Source: Saccharibacillus alkalitolerans
GTDB taxonomy: Bacteria > Bacillota > Bacilli > Paenibacillales > Paenibacillaceae
Direction of reading: 5' to 3'
DNA length: 64,000 nucleotides
NCBI RefSeq assembly: GCF_011090185.1
Contig: NZ_JAAFGS010000002.1
Span: 62,001 to 126,000 of the forward strand
Shown one piece after another: positions 1-7,453 of the stretch. Made by a program: the position numbers and the translations under genes. The notes under the pieces were generated by a model, which saw only the letters and a list, made by a program, of their open reading frames with translations, was not told where the DNA came from and searched no databases. The stretch's first letter is position 1. Every line of letters starts with the position of its first letter.

Positions 1-1
1 T

Positions 2-64
2 TCCGCCATGCTGTCGCATCTGTCCGAGGATTTGTTTACGCTGGTCGGCCGTTTTAAGATCTGA
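2..64 (+). CDS. C-terminal end of a probable methyl-accepting chemotaxis protein (partial)
   Basis: Only the last 20 codons and the TGA stop lie inside the window. They end in LVGRFKI. A tail of the form L-V-x-R-F-K is usual for the cytoplasmic helical hairpin of Bacillus-type chemoreceptors. The family assignment rests on this short tail alone, so another protein ending in a similar amphipathic helix cannot be excluded. A strong terminator follows about 40 bp downstream, so this is the last gene of its transcript. Confidence 0.45.
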   Translation, partial: SAMLSHLSEDLFTLVGRFKI

Positions 65-101
65 GCGGAGAAAAATCGCCGTTCGGATCGAACAAACCAA
101 A

Positions 102-158
102 AAAACGCTGCTCTCCTCTCTGCCGGCGCGGCGCCGAAAGAGAGGAAGGCAGCGTTTT
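102..158. terminator. Bidirectional rho-independent terminator
   Basis: A long hairpin with outer arms AAAACGCTGC and GCAGCGTTTT encloses an inner CCTCTCT/AGAGAGG stem and a GC-rich loop. A-rich and T-rich flanks allow it to work in both directions. It serves the partial receptor gene on the plus strand and the 53-codon gene on the minus strand. Confidence 0.8.
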
Positions 159-193
159 GGTTTTGTTGACAGGGTTTCCGCCGTGTCCGGCAC

Positions 194-355
194 TTATCCC
201 AACTGCTTCGCAGCCGACTTCTCCGAGACGGCCAGAAGGTTGGTATCCTCGTTCACGGGACGGAACGTGACGCTGTCGAGCAGCAGGCCGTTGCCTACCG
301 GTTCTCCGTTCACCGTCACCGTGATTTTTTTAAAGTTCGTATTTGTCGTATACAT
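194..355 (-). CDS. Small 53-aa protein with a possible copper-amine-oxidase-like (stalk) beta motif
   Basis: ATG at 355 is preceded by a GGAGTG ribosome binding site and the frame runs to TAA at 194-196. The peptide begins MYTTNTNFKKITVTVNGE. It has the pattern K-I-x-V-x-V-N-G, then L-L-L-D and P-V, then a terminal A-A-K-Q-L-G. That layout resembles one repeat of the copper amine oxidase N-terminal-like (stalk) domain common in Paenibacillaceae cell-surface proteins, but there is no signal peptide here. It is isolated between a terminator and the upstream region of the divergent gene at 642. The domain link is tentative and the function is unknown. Confidence 0.5.
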   Translation of the reverse strand: MYTTNTNFKKITVTVNGEPVGNGLLLDSVTFRPVNEDTNLLAVSEKSAAKQLG

Positions 356-439
356 GTCGCTTCACTCCAGTCGATGATTTATAATAAGGGTCCGTCATTC
401 TATGTAAACCAAATTTTTATCCGAAATTGGTGTTTGAAC

Positions 440-465
440 GGGAACTTCGGTACACTAATGACGTA
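440..465 (+). promoter_or_regulatory. Candidate ECF-type promoter for the 642/1123 gene pair
   Basis: GGGAAC at 440-445 is followed by exactly 16 bases and CGTA at 462-465. This is the spacing and -10 core of sigma-W/sigma-M type promoters (TGAAAC-N16-CGTA). It would leave a leader of about 170 nt before the ATG at 642. The -35 element deviates at two positions, so this is a candidate only. Confidence 0.4.
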
Positions 466-641
466 CAATTGACGTATGATCTTTTGCATAAAAACGCTGC
501 GTGGTCGCGGCGATCCGCCGCCTGCGCTGATTATGTTTACCCGTTCCGTTCGCTCGTCAAACATTTTCCGCCCCGAGCGGACGTCTGCCGCCCGGTCGGC
601 GTTAACGTACTCGACTTTTTAAATTGAGGTGACCTTTCATC

Positions 642-1109
642 ATGAAGCATCGTTTCGCCCGTACTGCCGGCCGGAGCATCGCGGCGGGCCTGCTTACGGC
701 TCTGCTGCTGCTTCCTGCCGGAAACCGGGCCCAGGCCTGGGAACCGTTCGACAATTTCGTCAACGGGCTTGAGATGTTCGGCCAACTGCCAGGCGAGGTC
801 AACGAGCTTCGCCAGGGCTATGAGGAAACCGTAGACCAATTGAATGCGGCCAAAGCCGATATCCAAGGCTATCGCGACGATATGGACGCTTACAAGCAGC
901 AAATCACCCAGCTGAACGAACAAAACGTGCGGCTCGACGAACAAAACCGGCAGCTGCAGCAGACGGTGGCCGCTTTGAATGCCGCGCAAAAAGAACGCGA
1001 ACGCAGCGCACGGACGATGAAGTTCATCATTTTCATTCTCGTCGGCCTGTTTGTCGGCTATTTCCTGTTGATCCGCGTGCTGCGTCTCGGATTGCGCGGC
1101 AGACGTTGA
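642..1109 (+). CDS. Exported or membrane-anchored coiled-coil protein, 155 aa
   Basis: The N-terminus is a clear Sec signal (basic start, hydrophobic residues about 12-25, then NRAQA before WEPF). Residues about 45-125 form a Gln/Glu-rich coiled coil with repeated LNEQN and LDEQNRQLQQ heptads. A hydrophobic segment at about 127-147 (FIIFILVGLFVGYFLLI) is followed by a basic tail. The protein would therefore sit outside the membrane, held by a C-terminal helix. The start has GAGGTGA about 10 bases upstream. The AIM24 gene begins 13 bp after its stop, so the two are probably cotranscribed. No enzymatic family is recognised. The topology suggests an envelope-stress or scaffold role, which is inference. 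Confidence 0.75.
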   Translation: MKHRFARTAGRSIAAGLLTALLLLPAGNRAQAWEPFDNFVNGLEMFGQLPGEVNELRQGYEETVDQLNAAKADIQGYRDDMDAYKQQITQLNEQNVRLDEQNRQLQQTVAALNAAQKERERSARTMKFIIFILVGLFVGYFLLIRVLRLGLRGRR

Positions 1110-1122
1110 TCGGAGGCCTTTT

Positions 1123-1830
1123 ATGAACATTATCCACGAACAATCGGGCGATTCTTTCGGGGCGCAGGCCTACACGTTCGAGCTCGATGTCGGCGATGCC
1201 GCCCACGTGCTGCATCCGCAGCAGGTGATCGCCTACCGCGGCGATCCGCGGGGACGCAGCGACCGCCTGCTGGAGATCAGCCGCATGATGCGCAAGCGCA
1301 AGCTGATCCGCGCCGATTTCGGCGGCCGCTGTACGTTCACCGCCGTCCTGCCGGCCGGATTCGGCCTGCAGACGCTCGAGCTGGCCGGGGGCAGCGATAT
1401 GCTGTACGACTTCCGCCAGCTGTTCTTCTATACGGACGGCATCGAGATGAAGAGCAAAATTCTGAAGCTGAAAAATATGCTGATTACCCAGGACGCGATC
1501 AAAATGAAATTTTCCGGCGAAGGACAGATCGGCATTATGACGCAGGGAACGGTTTTTCGGGCCGAACTCCACGAAAAGGAACCGCTCTTCGTCAATGCCG
1601 GCAGCATCCTCGCCTATCCCGAGAACGCCAGGCTTGATCTCGCCGTTTACGGCAACCACCTCGCGAGCCAGCATATGAACTATCATTGGAAAATGACCGG
1701 CCGCGGCCATGTGCTGCTTCAGGCCGGAGGCACGCGCAGCCAGGAACTGCGCGAACATATGGAAGATGACGGATTGGTCAAGCGGATCTTGCGGGAAGCC
1801 ATCCCTTTCGGCAATGTATTTATTAAATAG
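1123..1830 (+). CDS. AIM24 family protein, 235 aa
   Basis: The protein has the beta-rich layout and late motifs of the AIM24 (TIGR00266-like) family: a central ITQDAIKMKFSGEG segment, then GIMTQG, then LFVNAGSILAYPENARLDL. There is no signal peptide or membrane helix. Bacterial members have no settled biochemical role and often lie in stress or envelope loci. The ATG at 1123 has a GGAGG site. It follows the exported coiled-coil gene closely and converges on the Ter cluster across a shared terminator. The family call is firm and the function is unknown. Confidence 0.8.
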   Translation: MNIIHEQSGDSFGAQAYTFELDVGDAAHVLHPQQVIAYRGDPRGRSDRLLEISRMMRKRKLIRADFGGRCTFTAVLPAGFGLQTLELAGGSDMLYDFRQLFFYTDGIEMKSKILKLKNMLITQDAIKMKFSGEGQIGIMTQGTVFRAELHEKEPLFVNAGSILAYPENARLDLAVYGNHLASQHMNYHWKMTGRGHVLLQAGGTRSQELREHMEDDGLVKRILREAIPFGNVFIK

Positions 1831-1858
1831 CTTTGAAAATCCCCCCGAACAGCCCAAA

Positions 1859-1893
1859 AAAACCGCCTCCCGCGTACGGGACAAGGCGGTTTT
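1859..1893. terminator. Bidirectional terminator between AIM24 gene and Ter cluster
   Basis: AAAACCGCC and GGCGGTTTT arms enclose an inner TCCCG/CGGGA stem, with A-rich and T-rich flanks on both sides. It ends the plus-strand AIM24 transcript and the long minus-strand Ter transcript. Confidence 0.85.
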
Positions 1894-1922
1894 CGCTGTG
1901 CAGGCTTCTGCTTCTCGGCTCC

Positions 1923-2198
1923 TTACTCTGCTTCGTGCTCCATCGTATCCCAAGCCGCGTCGACCAGGTTATCGAACGCTTCGTCGTCGTTCTCGATATG
2001 TTCTTCGAAAGCCAGAATTTCTTCCTCCGGCCCCGGCTGTTGAAGGAAATGCAGGCTGTACTCCCAAGCATCCCCGCTTTTGCTGTAGATCGTCAGCTCG
2101 TAAGGTTCTTTATGCCCTTCGACCTCGACTTCGACTTTGCCCATGTAGCTCTTGTCTTCCCTGCGCTCCATACGGGCATTCAGGATCTTGATGTTCAT
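1923..2198 (-). CDS. Uncharacterised small acidic protein at the end of the Ter cluster, 91 aa
   Basis: The start MNIKILNARMERR at 2198 is chosen because GAGAGGGG lies at the correct distance. An upstream in-frame extension has no such site. The first half is predicted beta strand (KVEVEVEGHKEPYELTIYSK) and the second half is very acidic and helical (EEEILAFEEHIENDDEAFDNLVDAAWD). No family is recognised. It lies 110 bp after telA in the same direction and just before the terminator at 1859, so it is probably the last gene of the Ter transcript. Confidence 0.65.
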   Translation of the reverse strand: MNIKILNARMERREDKSYMGKVEVEVEGHKEPYELTIYSKSGDAWEYSLHFLQQPGPEEEILAFEEHIENDDEAFDNLVDAAWDTMEHEAE

Positions 2199-2308
2199 TC
2201 GCGGCAGTCCCCTCTCTTCGATCTTTCCCGGCGTGCGGGCTTTTGTCTCTTCCGCTCCGGCGAACGCGAACCCGGCTGCGGTCATTTTGCGGCTCCGTCC
2301 GGCTTGGT

Positions 2309-3439
2309 CTATTCCAGCAGGCTCGAAATCGACTGCAGGCGCTGCGATTCGCTCTGCTGCCCGGTTCCGACGCGCGCCGGCTCGGTGCCGCCCGAGCTGC
2401 CCTGCATCAAGCCGAGACGGTCGTGCATCCGCTGGTTGATCTCCGTCATGCGGCCGGTCTGTTCCGTCGCCGACTGGATGATCGTGCGATTGGATTGTTC
2501 GTACAAATCCATTGCGGTAAACAGGTCGCCCATCGCGCGTTCGACCGCTTCCATCTGCATGGCCGGCTTGCCGAGCAGTTCGTTCGTTTTTTGCGTCGTT
2601 TCCTTCAGCATGCGCGAGTTCTCTTCGAACATATTCTGAAGCGTCTGGTTCGCCGTGTTGACCGCTTCGATCGTCTGCATCTGATCCTGCAGCGCCATGG
2701 CGATCATCGCGGAGACGGTAATCAAATGCTGCGTCTTGTCGATCGTGGCGTCTACGGAATCGATCAGCTTGTCGTTATTGTCGTTGATGATATCCGCTCC
2801 GGCGATCGCCTGCTGATACAGCATGATCATCTCGGTAAACGACTGAATGCGAGTCACGACTTTGCGAAGTCCCCGTTCCAGCGTCGCCTTGCGGCCTTCG
2901 TTCTCCGGCTTGGCGATCTCTTCCTCGAACAGCGCTTTTAAGCGGTTGCCCATCGCGATCCGCATCTGAAGATTGTATACTTCTTCGATCGCGGTCCGCT
3001 TCAGATTGCGCATATACGCCATATTTTCTTCCAGCGTATCTTTGCCGTTGCGCAGCGAGACGACGATAGCGTCCACGTTCGTCTTGACCGATTGGTACTT
3101 GTAAATGTAATTCTTCAGCGGGGTCTTGCGCATGATTTTGTCGATAAAGCCGAGCTGCTTGCTCTTGCTTAACGAGTCGATCTCGGTCCGCAGCCGCAAA
3201 ATATTGTTGCTGACTTCCGAGCGCTTGCCGGCTACCATATCGTTGACCGGGCGCTGCAGCATTTCCAGCGACTGGCCGGCTTTCTCCATCGTGCGCTGGC
3301 CCATCCGTCCGATTTGATCCATCAGTTCGTCGAGCTGCATATTGTCGGTGTTGGCCACTTTTTGGATGACCTGCTTCGCTTCCTGCTCGACTTTATCCAC
3401 ATCGTTTTTTTTCAACTCGACCGCAAGATTCATAGACAT
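2309..3439 (-). CDS. telA: TelA/KlaA family toxic-anion resistance protein, 376 aa
   Basis: This is a mostly helical cytoplasmic protein of usual TelA length. It shows the family hallmarks LRNGKDTLEENMAYMRNL, the central YNLQMRIAMGNRLK region and the IDSVDATIDKTQHLITVSAMIAMALQ stretch. TelA proteins are linked to tellurite, colicin and cell-envelope stress resistance, but the biochemical activity is not known. ATG at 3439 has GGAGG ten bases upstream. It follows the membrane-anchored XpaC-like gene by 30 bp, the same pairing as xpaC-yaaN of Bacillus subtilis. Confidence 0.93.
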   Translation of the reverse strand: MSMNLAVELKKNDVDKVEQEAKQVIQKVANTDNMQLDELMDQIGRMGQRTMEKAGQSLEMLQRPVNDMVAGKRSEVSNNILRLRTEIDSLSKSKQLGFIDKIMRKTPLKNYIYKYQSVKTNVDAIVVSLRNGKDTLEENMAYMRNLKRTAIEEVYNLQMRIAMGNRLKALFEEEIAKPENEGRKATLERGLRKVVTRIQSFTEMIMLYQQAIAGADIINDNNDKLIDSVDATIDKTQHLITVSAMIAMALQDQMQTIEAVNTANQTLQNMFEENSRMLKETTQKTNELLGKPAMQMEAVERAMGDLFTAMDLYEQSNRTIIQSATEQTGRMTEINQRMHDRLGLMQGSSGGTEPARVGTGQQSESQRLQSISSLLE

Positions 3440-3469
3440 AAAGTTTCCTCCTTTTACGGCGTTTCCGCC

Positions 3470-4282
3470 TTAATCCGAAGTCCGGTAGCGCTGCTGGATC
3501 AGATCGATGCGGCTCTGCAGTTCGATCAGGTCGCGGTGCTCGATCGTCTCCACGTAGAGCGACAGCCGGGAATTGATGTCCTTGATGGCGTCCAGCAGCA
3601 GCCTGCGGTTTTTGCGTTTCGCTTCGCCGCTGAGCTTCAGGAACGGATTGATCGCTCCGTTGAGATCCTTGAACACCAGGCGCTGAATGTTATGGTTGAT
3701 CTTGCTGTCGTTCAATTCTTTGAGCTGCGGAATCAGACGGGACAGGCGGGCCAGCAGCGACGTCGTCTTTTCGACGATCTCGTCGTCGAGCGCGTTTTTC
3801 TGTCCTTCGGAAATGATCAACTCTTCGATGACCGAGATATATTCGTGAACCGGGTCCCACAGCTCGTCCGGCTCCGCCGCGGGCTTGGCCGGGGCCGCTG
3901 CCGGCTTAGCCGGAGCCGCCGCCGGCGCGGCGGGAGGATTCGCGGCCGCGGAGGCCGCCTGCCGGCGTTCCTGTTCGCGGCGCGCGGCCTCTTCTTCGCG
4001 CAGACGGCGCTGCACCGCCTCGTCGACCGCCGGGATGCCCGTGCGTCTGCCGCTCGGAGGTAGAATCTCGGGCTGCGGCTGGGACGAGACATCGATCGGG
4101 GCCGGCTGCGGCGGCTGCTTCGGCTTTCTGCGCTTGAACGCTCCGATGCTGAGCAGCACCGCGCCTCCCGGAATCAATATCGAGATCTCTTCGGGCAAAA
4201 ATCCCTGAGTCACAACCGCGACCGCATAACCCGCGATAAGGGCCGTAATGGGCAGCCCGAAACGTTTGATATAATCGATCAT
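3470..4282 (-). CDS. Membrane-anchored XpaC-like protein partnering TelA, 270 aa
   Basis: Residues about 8-30 and 34-48 are hydrophobic and form a membrane hairpin. A low-complexity Pro/Ala/Arg linker follows (about 52-138, with repeated AAPAKPA units), then a helical C-terminal domain (about 140-270). The C-terminal half and the position directly before telA resemble XpaC of Bacillus, a protein named for hydrolysis of an indolyl phosphate dye but of unknown physiological role. GGAGGTG precedes ATG 4282. The XpaC assignment rests partly on context. Confidence 0.65.
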   Translation of the reverse strand: MIDYIKRFGLPITALIAGYAVAVVTQGFLPEEISILIPGGAVLLSIGAFKRRKPKQPPQPAPIDVSSQPQPEILPPSGRRTGIPAVDEAVQRRLREEEAARREQERRQAASAAANPPAAPAAAPAKPAAAPAKPAAEPDELWDPVHEYISVIEELIISEGQKNALDDEIVEKTTSLLARLSRLIPQLKELNDSKINHNIQRLVFKDLNGAINPFLKLSGEAKRKNRRLLLDAIKDINSRLSLYVETIEHRDLIELQSRIDLIQQRYRTSD

Positions 4283-4336
4283 GCCTTAACACCTCCAGCT
4301 TGATGGCCGAGCATAAACCGCTCCGCCCGCAGCGCT

Positions 4337-5386
4337 TCAGAGGCCGGTCACTTCCGCCTCGCTGCGAATACGGTCCAATCTCACGGCCTGCTCCACGTAA
4401 CTTGCCTTGATGCCGAACTCCGGCTCCGGCGGACGGCACTCCTCGCCGAACGCCGCCTTGACGGCGAAATACGGAAAATTGACGCCGGACAAGCAGGTAA
4501 TATACAGACCGCCGGACATGCGCGGGTTGATTTCGAGCAGCTTGGGAACACCTTTATTGTACTTCACCTGCACGTTAAAAGCATAGGGAATGCGGCAATT
4601 TTCCGCGATCCGGCGCGACAGCGCCAGCAGCTCTTCGGAACGCTCCAAATGATAGACTCGCCCTTCCGACTTGCGCCGGGGGACGGCCGTCAGCAGATTG
4701 CCCGCGGCATCCGCCAGACAGTCGATGCTGTATTCTTCGCCTTCGAGCAGCTCCATGACCATCAGATCGTCGAAGCTTTCGGCGGACGACAGCGTTCGGT
4801 AGGCTTCTTCGTACGTCGTTTCGAGCGTTACCCATCCGTACAGTTCCTGCAGCGGATCGCCGGCTTCTTCCTTGATGATCCGGAAGCCCATGCCGCCTTC
4901 CGCTTCGGTCGGCTTGAAGCACACCTTTTGGCCGGCCGCCCTCAGTTCCCGATAAGCCTGCGCGAACTCCCCTGCCGTGCGAACGACCCGGTAGTCCGGA
5001 ATATCGACGATCCCCCGCCCTTCGAGCGAACGATAAAATTTTTCCTTGTTCATCATGTTTTCCAGCAGTTCCAGATCGCCGCAGACCATAACCCGCGTGC
5101 CGATCGCCTCAAAACGGCCGATATGACGGGCGATCAATTCCATATGCAGGCGGGGAATGAACAGATCGATCCCGTGCCTGCGGCAGAAGTCGAGACAGAA
5201 TTCGATATAATCTTCGCCCTCGGCCTGCGGTTCGGTCTCTTTGACGTCGCAGGCGCTTAAGGAAGCGTGGTCGATATTGGGATGCGTACCGTAAAACTCG
5301 AACCCTTCCCCGTCTTCGTTGTCGCGGATCAAGTTTACGTAATGGTAAGCGACGGAGAACCAGCGGTTCAACCATATTTTTCTCAT
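4337..5386 (-). CDS. ATP-grasp domain protein of the Ter biosynthetic module, 349 aa
   Basis: The central region carries an ATP-grasp fold: KVCFKPTEAEGGMGFRI (about 175-191), MVMELLEGEEYSIDCLAD and the metal-binding LLEINPRMSGG (about 281-291). ATP-grasp enzymes join a carboxylate to an amine through an acyl phosphate. In Ter loci this family is predicted to act with phosphoribosyltransferases, a HAD phosphatase and a citrate-lyase-like enzyme to make a nucleoside-like metabolite. The substrate is unknown. GAAGAGG precedes ATG 5386. It lies 91 bp downstream of the HAD gene in the same direction. Confidence 0.88.
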   Translation of the reverse strand: MRKIWLNRWFSVAYHYVNLIRDNEDGEGFEFYGTHPNIDHASLSACDVKETEPQAEGEDYIEFCLDFCRRHGIDLFIPRLHMELIARHIGRFEAIGTRVMVCGDLELLENMMNKEKFYRSLEGRGIVDIPDYRVVRTAGEFAQAYRELRAAGQKVCFKPTEAEGGMGFRIIKEEAGDPLQELYGWVTLETTYEEAYRTLSSAESFDDLMVMELLEGEEYSIDCLADAAGNLLTAVPRRKSEGRVYHLERSEELLALSRRIAENCRIPYAFNVQVKYNKGVPKLLEINPRMSGGLYITCLSGVNFPYFAVKAAFGEECRPPEPEFGIKASYVEQAVRLDRIRSEAEVTGL

Positions 5387-5477
5387 CGTTCATCTTCCTC
5401 TTCGGCGTTTTGAACTAACAGGTCCGGCGGAATTACGGTGTATTACGTGTCAAAAGGCTGCGCGGTTTCGTCCGGCC

Positions 5478-6305
5478 TTATTTCGCGGAAGGCGAATCGT
5501 TCTCCGCCGCGGGCAGAGCGAACCACTCGGCGATCTTCGAGATCAAATCCTCGGCGGCTCCCATGCCGTCGCGTTCGGTAAACGTATACAATCCGGCCTC
5601 CATATAGGAAGCGTAAATTTCTCCGTGCCGCGGCACGATCGCATAATCGGCCGCCCGCAGCAGACTTTCGTCCAGCAGCGAATCGCCGGAAGCGGCAATC
5701 CGGGAAGAACCGGTCCGTTCTTTCACGTACAGCAGCCCGGCCCCTTTGCTCACTCCGTCGGGAACCAGATACATTTTGCGTCCCTGCACGGACAGATTCC
5801 ATCTCATGCCGGCCAGCTCCCTGCGAAAATCTTCGACCTGTTCCAGCGGCATGTTCTCCCGGTCAAGAATGATCGAATAGAACAGACTGTCCGAATGCTT
5901 GTAGGATTTGACCCACTCCGGAGAAGAGATTCGGCCGAACGCCTCGATGACCTTTTCCGCCTCCTCGCTCTCCGCCAACGATTTTGCCACATGGCGCCGC
6001 CAATCGGGGTCCGGCTCGCCGTCGATCAGCACATTGCCTCCGTTGCTCGTGACGGCATATCGCGGTTTGAACGTTTCCCGGATATAGAAAATGCGTTCGT
6101 ACTGCTCGATCGTCCGCGTCGTGACCGGGACGAACAGCGCCGTCTTCGACAGCTCGACGAGCAGGCGGGCCGTTTCCGGCGACATGAACGAGATGTGCTC
6201 GCCCTGATACAGCTCCACCGGAATGACCTCGGCGGCTCCGAACCCTTCCCCTATCGCCTTTTTGGAGTAAATCAGCGTTCGATCGAGATCGCTGGCAAAG
6301 ATCAT
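5478..6305 (-). CDS. HAD-superfamily (Cof-like) phosphatase of the Ter module, 275 aa
   Basis: The N-terminal motif ASDLDRTLIYS supplies the catalytic DxD pair (D6, D8). The late motif SGDSLLDESLL (about 206) supplies the magnesium-binding acids. An inserted cap region lies between them, as in Cof/sucrose-phosphatase-like members. The start at 6305 overlaps the stop of the preceding phosphoribosyltransferase gene as ATGA, so translation is coupled. A longer in-frame start exists but would run deep into that gene. It probably dephosphorylates an intermediate of the Ter-linked pathway. The substrate is unknown. Confidence 0.88.
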   Translation of the reverse strand: MIFASDLDRTLIYSKKAIGEGFGAAEVIPVELYQGEHISFMSPETARLLVELSKTALFVPVTTRTIEQYERIFYIRETFKPRYAVTSNGGNVLIDGEPDPDWRRHVAKSLAESEEAEKVIEAFGRISSPEWVKSYKHSDSLFYSIILDRENMPLEQVEDFRRELAGMRWNLSVQGRKMYLVPDGVSKGAGLLYVKERTGSSRIAASGDSLLDESLLRAADYAIVPRHGEIYASYMEAGLYTFTERDGMGAAEDLISKIAEWFALPAAENDSPSAK

Positions 6306-7453
6306 GTCGTGCCCCCGTTCAAAGGTTTGATGATGCCGCAGCAGGAGTAAGTCAGTTCGGGATACACTTCCACGGGAACGCCGCGATCTTCGGCCAGCAG
6401 CAAAATATGGCGCAAATTCGGGTTGTCCAGCCGATCGACGAGAATCTTCCAGGGCACGCGCCGCAGCAGCACCCGGGTCGTCTCGCCTACGCCCGGCTTG
6501 ACCAAGTTGACGTCGGCAATGCCGTAATCCTGCTGAATCCGGCCGATATCCTTCATTCCCTGCCAACTGGATACGTTCGCTTCCGGCAGGTCTTCAAGCT
6601 CCGCGGCAGCCGCCTTCGCTTCTTCGCGGACTTCTTCGAAGTAACGGCTGACCCGGTCGACGAACAGGTTGGACACGTCGTCCTCCAGCCACTCCTTGTA
6701 ATACTTCGCCCCGTGAAAATCGTCCGGACCGATGAGGTCGCCTCGCAGCACGGTCCGGCTCATCAGCCCCGACACCGTGGAATTGAGGCAGGCGCTCGGA
6801 ATCAGGAAGTCTTCCCGCGTGCCGAACGTTTCCGAGCAGCGGCCGGGATCGGCCAGCACGGCCAGATCGTCGTCGAGCTCGATCCCGTACTTGGCCCGCA
6901 TCGTCTCTTTCGCTTCCGCCAGCACTTTACGGATGGCTCCTTTGCCCGTCCAGCCGTCGACGAACTGGATGCGCCTTTCCGGATGCTGTCTCAGCATATA
7001 GAGCACCGCGTTCTCGTCGATGCCTTTGCCCCGGATGATGGAAATGCTGTAATGCGGCAGTTCCGTTCCGTAGGCGGCGCGGAAGTAGCGTTTGATCAGA
7101 ATGCCGATCGGCGTTCCCGCGCGGGCCAGCGAAGCCAATACGATATCGCTGCCGTGCCGCGCGGCCAGACGTTCCGAGACGATTCCCGCGGCCAGCGCGA
7201 CTTTTCGGGCCGTCGTCTCCAGCGTCTCGTGAAACAGCGCCAAATACTCGGGCGTCGGCCGGTATTCGACGGGCAGCATCTCCGAATAGTGAGTGCCTCC
7301 CTGAATCGCTTCCTCCCTGTCCTCCGTGCCTCTCTCCAGCTTGGCGTCGCTTAAGTCCTTCAGCAAAAAAACGACGTCTTCGGGACGGTAGCTGCCCAAT
7401 CGCTCCGGATGCGGAAGCCGTTTGGAAGCCGGTAAATCGTTCAACATAGTCAT
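6302..7453 (-). CDS. Ter-module PRTase/StiP-family protein with C-terminal PELOTA-like domain, 383 aa
   Basis: The sequence contains the conserved block LASLARAGTPIGILIKRY followed by IQFVDGWTGKGAI. This is typical of the Pfam family labelled cysteine protease StiP, which Aravind and colleagues reinterpreted as a phosphoribosyltransferase of Ter systems. The last 70 residues (RVLLRRVPWKILVDRL to CCGIIKPL) match the PELOTA-like RNA-binding module often fused to it. The start at 7453 overlaps the upstream stop as ATGA. A second ATG lies two codons later. The enzyme is predicted to use PRPP for a nucleoside-like product, which is unproven. Confidence 0.85.
   Translation of the reverse strand: MTMLNDLPASKRLPHPERLGSYRPEDVVFLLKDLSDAKLERGTEDREEAIQGGTHYSEMLPVEYRPTPEYLALFHETLETTARKVALAAGIVSERLAARHGSDIVLASLARAGTPIGILIKRYFRAAYGTELPHYSISIIRGKGIDENAVLYMLRQHPERRIQFVDGWTGKGAIRKVLAEAKETMRAKYGIELDDDLAVLADPGRCSETFGTREDFLIPSACLNSTVSGLMSRTVLRGDLIGPDDFHGAKYYKEWLEDDVSNLFVDRVSRYFEEVREEAKAAAAELEDLPEANVSSWQGMKDIGRIQQDYGIADVNLVKPGVGETTRVLLRRVPWKILVDRLDNPNLRHILLLAEDRGVPVEVYPELTYSCCGIIKPLNGGTT

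Noticed and set aside
5478-6566. Longer start for the HAD phosphatase
   Set aside because: The extra 87 codons lie inside the phosphoribosyltransferase gene. The ATGA overlap at 6302-6305 and the N-terminal DLDRT motif fix the shorter start.
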